Assembly: GCF_020037125.1 (NCBI RefSeq)
Contig: NZ_JAIQDG010000019.1
Location: 144,855 to 208,854, forward strand
Reading direction: 5' to 3'
Origin: Myxococcus sp. RHSTA-1-4
GTDB taxonomy: Bacteria; Myxococcota; Myxococcia; Myxococcales; Myxococcaceae
Length of the DNA: 64,000 bases
A program made the translations under genes and the position numbers. Below, piece after piece: positions 62,007-64,000 of the stretch; the first letter of the stretch is position 1; each line of letters opens with the position of its first letter. A model generated the notes under the pieces. It saw nothing but the letters and a program-made list of their open reading frames with translations, had not been told where the DNA came from and searched no databases.

Positions 62007-62467
62007 GACGCCACCTCCAGGACACAGGCCCCCAACGCCGCCACCGCCACCTCTCTCGTGCCCGTGCTCTCTCCCGCCCCTCCTCCACCTCTCGCACCAC
62101 GCGGCCCTCGGACTCCGCCAGCTCCCGGAGCACCGGCACCGCTCACTCCCACCACGGCCTCTCGCGCCGGCCTTCCACCCGGCGCCCAGGCGTGCCCGCT
62201 CACGTACACGCCCGTGCCGGGCCACGTGAACTCCCGCTGTCCCTCCATCCGCGGGCTCGAATGCTCCGGCCCGCCCCAGTACGTGCCGGCCGGAGGCGGC
62301 GGACGCCGCACCTCTCTGACTCGCAGCGGCTGCGTGCTGGGGCGCCCGGCGGGCGGACGCGCGAAGCGCCCCGCCACGCACACCACCAGCACCTCGCGCC
62401 CTTCCTTGTCCCATGACAGGAAGCCGCCCGTAGCGAAGCGACTCCTGTTCTCCATGTGCCCTGGCAT
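62003..62467 (-). CDS. Shortened DUF2169-type type VI accessory protein
   Basis: 154 aa from the ATG at 62467. The first 110 residues (ENRSRFATGGFLSWDKEGREVLVVCVAGRF ... PGTGVYVSGHAWAPGGRPAREAVVGV) match the N-terminal part of DUF2169 proteins, which are chaperones or adaptors for PAAR-like effectors. Normal members are more than 300 aa; here the sequence turns low-complexity after VGVSGAGAPGAGG and stops, overlapping the effector ATG by 4 bp (ATGA). A frameshift or internal deletion is likely, yet the coupling to the effector is kept. It may be non-functional. Confidence 0.6.
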   Translation of the reverse strand: MPGHMENRSRFATGGFLSWDKEGREVLVVCVAGRFARPPAGRPSTQPLRVREVRRPPPPAGTYWGGPEHSSPRMEGQREFTWPGTGVYVSGHAWAPGGRPAREAVVGVSGAGAPGAGGVRGPRGARGGGGAGESTGTREVAVAALGACVLEVAS

Positions 62468-62609
62468 CCGCCCCCCTGACAGGAAAGCCATTCCCTGTTT
62501 CAATGACAGACGCAGAGTCCAGCTCCCGGCAGGTAGGATTTCACTCAGGTTTCGAGCAGCGCAAGTGGGGGCCGCCGCACTGCTCACGCGTCACGCCGCA
62601 CCTTGTCCG
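62468..62609 (+). promoter_or_regulatory. Putative CRISPR leader and divergent promoter
   Basis: The 142 bp between the DUF2169 start and the first repeat must serve the leftward effector operon and, if the array is read rightwards, also hold its leader and promoter. It is somewhat A+T-richer than its surroundings near 62490-62560. No clear hexamers were identified. Confidence 0.35.
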
Positions 62610-63925
62610 GTGCTCAACGCCTTCCGGCATCACGGCGAGCGGGACTCCACGTCCCGCTGGTACACCACCACCGGCACGTCGTGCTCAACGCCTTCCGGCA
62701 TCACGGCGAGCGGGACACAGCTCATCCGCGAGACTTGTCATCTTGTTGTCGGAGTGCTCAACGCCTTCCGGCATCACGGCGAGCGGGACTGAGCCCGTCG
62801 TTGGTGACATGGACGAGAATGGTGTGTGCTCAACGCCTTCCGGCATCACGGCGAGCGGGACCAGCACCCGGACGTTCTGCCCCTCGAAAACGTACGGGTG
62901 CTCAACGCCTTCCGGCATCACGGCGAGCGGGACTTGCATCGTCGCGCCGAAACTCTTCCACCACAGGCTGGTGCTCAACGCCTTCCGGCATCACGGCGAG
63001 CGGGACTTCGCGGCCTGAAGGTTGGTGGGCCGATCCTCTCATTGTGCTCAACGCCTTCCGGCATCACGGCGAGCGGGACAGCGGCGGTACCGGCTCGGGG
63101 AGCGCCGCCAGGTCCGCGTGCTCAACGCCTTCCGGCATCACGGCGAGCGGGACTGAGCACCTTCGAGGGCCAGAAGCAGGCGCTCGGGGCGTGCTCAACG
63201 CCTTCCGGCATCACGGCGAGCGGGACCAGACACCCCACCCGCTTCCTTGCCCAGAACAGGTGCTCAACGCCTTCCGGCATCACGGCGAGCGGGACTGGTG
63301 TGCTTTGGGCGCATTTCTCAGGCGGCTATGAGTGCTCAACGCCTTCCGGCATCACGGCGAGCGGGACTTCGAGAGAGGCTGACGTGCTCGCGCGTAATAG
63401 CGTGCGGGTGCTCAACGCCTTCCGGCATCACGGCGAGCGGGACCTGTTGCGGCGACGGAGGCCCCTCCCTCCGCCATTGTGCTCAACGCCTTCCGGCATC
63501 ACGGCGAGCGGGACTCATCCAGCGTGGGGTTGCCGTCTGGCCCCGGCGGGTGCTCAACGCCTTCCGGCATCACGGCGAGCGGGACCCCTCGTGGCGGCAC
63601 ACCGGGACTCGTGACGCCGGTGCTCAACGCCTTCCGGCATCACGGCGAGCGGGACCGGGTCTCGCACCTTGAGGCCCGGCTTTGGCTTCACGAAGTGCTC
63701 AACGCCTTCCGGCATCACGGCGAGCGGGACTCCGCCGTCTTCTTCTTCGCCTTGCCGTTCAAGACGTGCTCAACGCCTTCCGGCATCACGGCGAGCGGGA
63801 CGTGGAGGAGGTGCCGACGTGATTCACAACATGCAGTCCGTGTGCTCAACGCCTTCCGGCATCACGGCGAGCGGGACACCACTAGGTGACTTGCACTAAG
63901 GCGCGGCTTTGTGGTGCTCAACGCC
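62610..63925 (+). CRISPR. CRISPR array, 18 intact 36-bp repeats plus one truncated
   Basis: Repeats of 36 bp begin GTGCTCAACGCC and end GGCGAGCGGGAC and are identical in all 18 full copies, starting at 62610, 62681, 62754, 62826, 62898, 62971, 63044, 63118, 63191, 63260, 63332, 63408, 63479, 63550, 63620, 63695, 63766 and 63842. The 18 spacers are unique and 33-40 bp long. A last partial repeat at 63914 keeps only the first 12 bases. The damaged repeat at the right suggests the leader is on the left and transcription is rightwards. The repeat can form a short imperfect hairpin (GCTC..CGCC with GGCGAGC). No cas genes are in the window. Confidence 0.97.
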
Positions 63926-64000
63926 ACCCCTTTCAAGGTGATGGAGGAGGCTCCCTGGCGGGCGGGGCGGCAGGAGAGGTAGCGATAGCTTCGGGGAGCG
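63926..64000. other. Array trailer, no gene seen
   Basis: The 75 bp after the truncated repeat to the window edge carries no recognisable feature. Confidence 0.4.

Noticed and set aside
62603..63899. Several overlapping frames of 76-262 codons at the right end
   Set aside because: They are translations of the CRISPR repeats (recurring NAFRHHGERD or TPSGITASGT); repeat plus spacer is often a multiple of three, which keeps frames open.
62468..64000. cas genes beside the array
   Set aside because: The left flank is the DUF2169-like gene and the right flank is too short; neither shows Cas motifs.

Overview
The window reads as a chromosomal segment of a fruiting myxobacterium of the Myxococcus / Corallococcus / Pyxidicoccus type. 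The evidence is very high G+C with strong third-position bias, PDAG-repeat lipoproteins, two families described essentially from Myxococcus xanthus paralogue sets (a DUF2381/TIGR02268-like and a DUF2378/TIGR02265-like protein), many signal-transduction genes, a C39 exporter and a polymorphic-toxin locus. Most genes lie on the minus strand. dnaN, recF and gyrB occur in the classical order but are spread over about 35 kb.

Region by region. (1) 1-10.7 kb is a secreted-protein island in two tandem units, each transcribed leftwards: protease with a dockerin-like C-terminus, then a von Willebrand A protein with a dockerin-like C-terminus, then a strong hairpin, then a large surface lipoprotein. Unit A is S8 subtilase, VWA protein, lipoprotein; unit B is trypsin, VWA protein, lipoprotein (cut by the window edge). 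(2) 11-18.3 kb holds an OMPLA-like outer-membrane protein, a lipoprotein / DUF2381 pair, a translationally coupled AAA ATPase / PIN nuclease pair that looks like a defence or toxin module, and gyrB. (3) 18.4-25.1 kb has a PH-like membrane protein, a GNAT enzyme, a Kef-type antiporter with its HTH-EIIA partner, and a visibly decaying two-component locus. (4) 25.2-36.2 kb is metabolism and export: DUF2378 protein, class V aminotransferase, M20 peptidase, ATP-grasp ligase, C39 peptidase ABC exporter with a small membrane partner, and an arylsulfatase with its radical-SAM maturase. (5) 36.3-39.6 kb is an Mla-type lipid-transport operon (lipoprotein, MlaE, MlaF, MlaD). (6) 40-53.4 kb carries recF, an OsmC protein, a three-PAS histidine kinase, an AlkC-like repair protein, two DUF1990-like genes (one fused to DUF4126), dnaN, and an ECF sigma / ActD-like membrane protein / outer-membrane protein operon.

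(7) 53.8-58.9 kb contains a DUF4258 / MqsA-like toxin-antitoxin pair with a palindromic operator, two broken regulatory genes flanking an unrecognised gene, an XRE regulator and a chemoreceptor. (8) 59-62.5 kb is a type VI effector locus read leftwards: shortened DUF2169 chaperone, PAAR-like DUF4150 protein with a deaminase-like C-terminus, SMI1/KNR4 immunity protein, a small secreted-looking protein and an Imm52-like immunity protein. (9) 62.6-63.9 kb is a CRISPR array of 18 identical 36-bp repeats plus a truncated terminal repeat, with no cas gene in view.

All functions are inferred from reading the translated sequence and recalled family motifs; no database search was run. The observations I would follow up first are the duplicated dockerin-like secretion units, the AAA-PIN pair, the toxin/immunity plus CRISPR island at the right end, and the decaying kinase locus.
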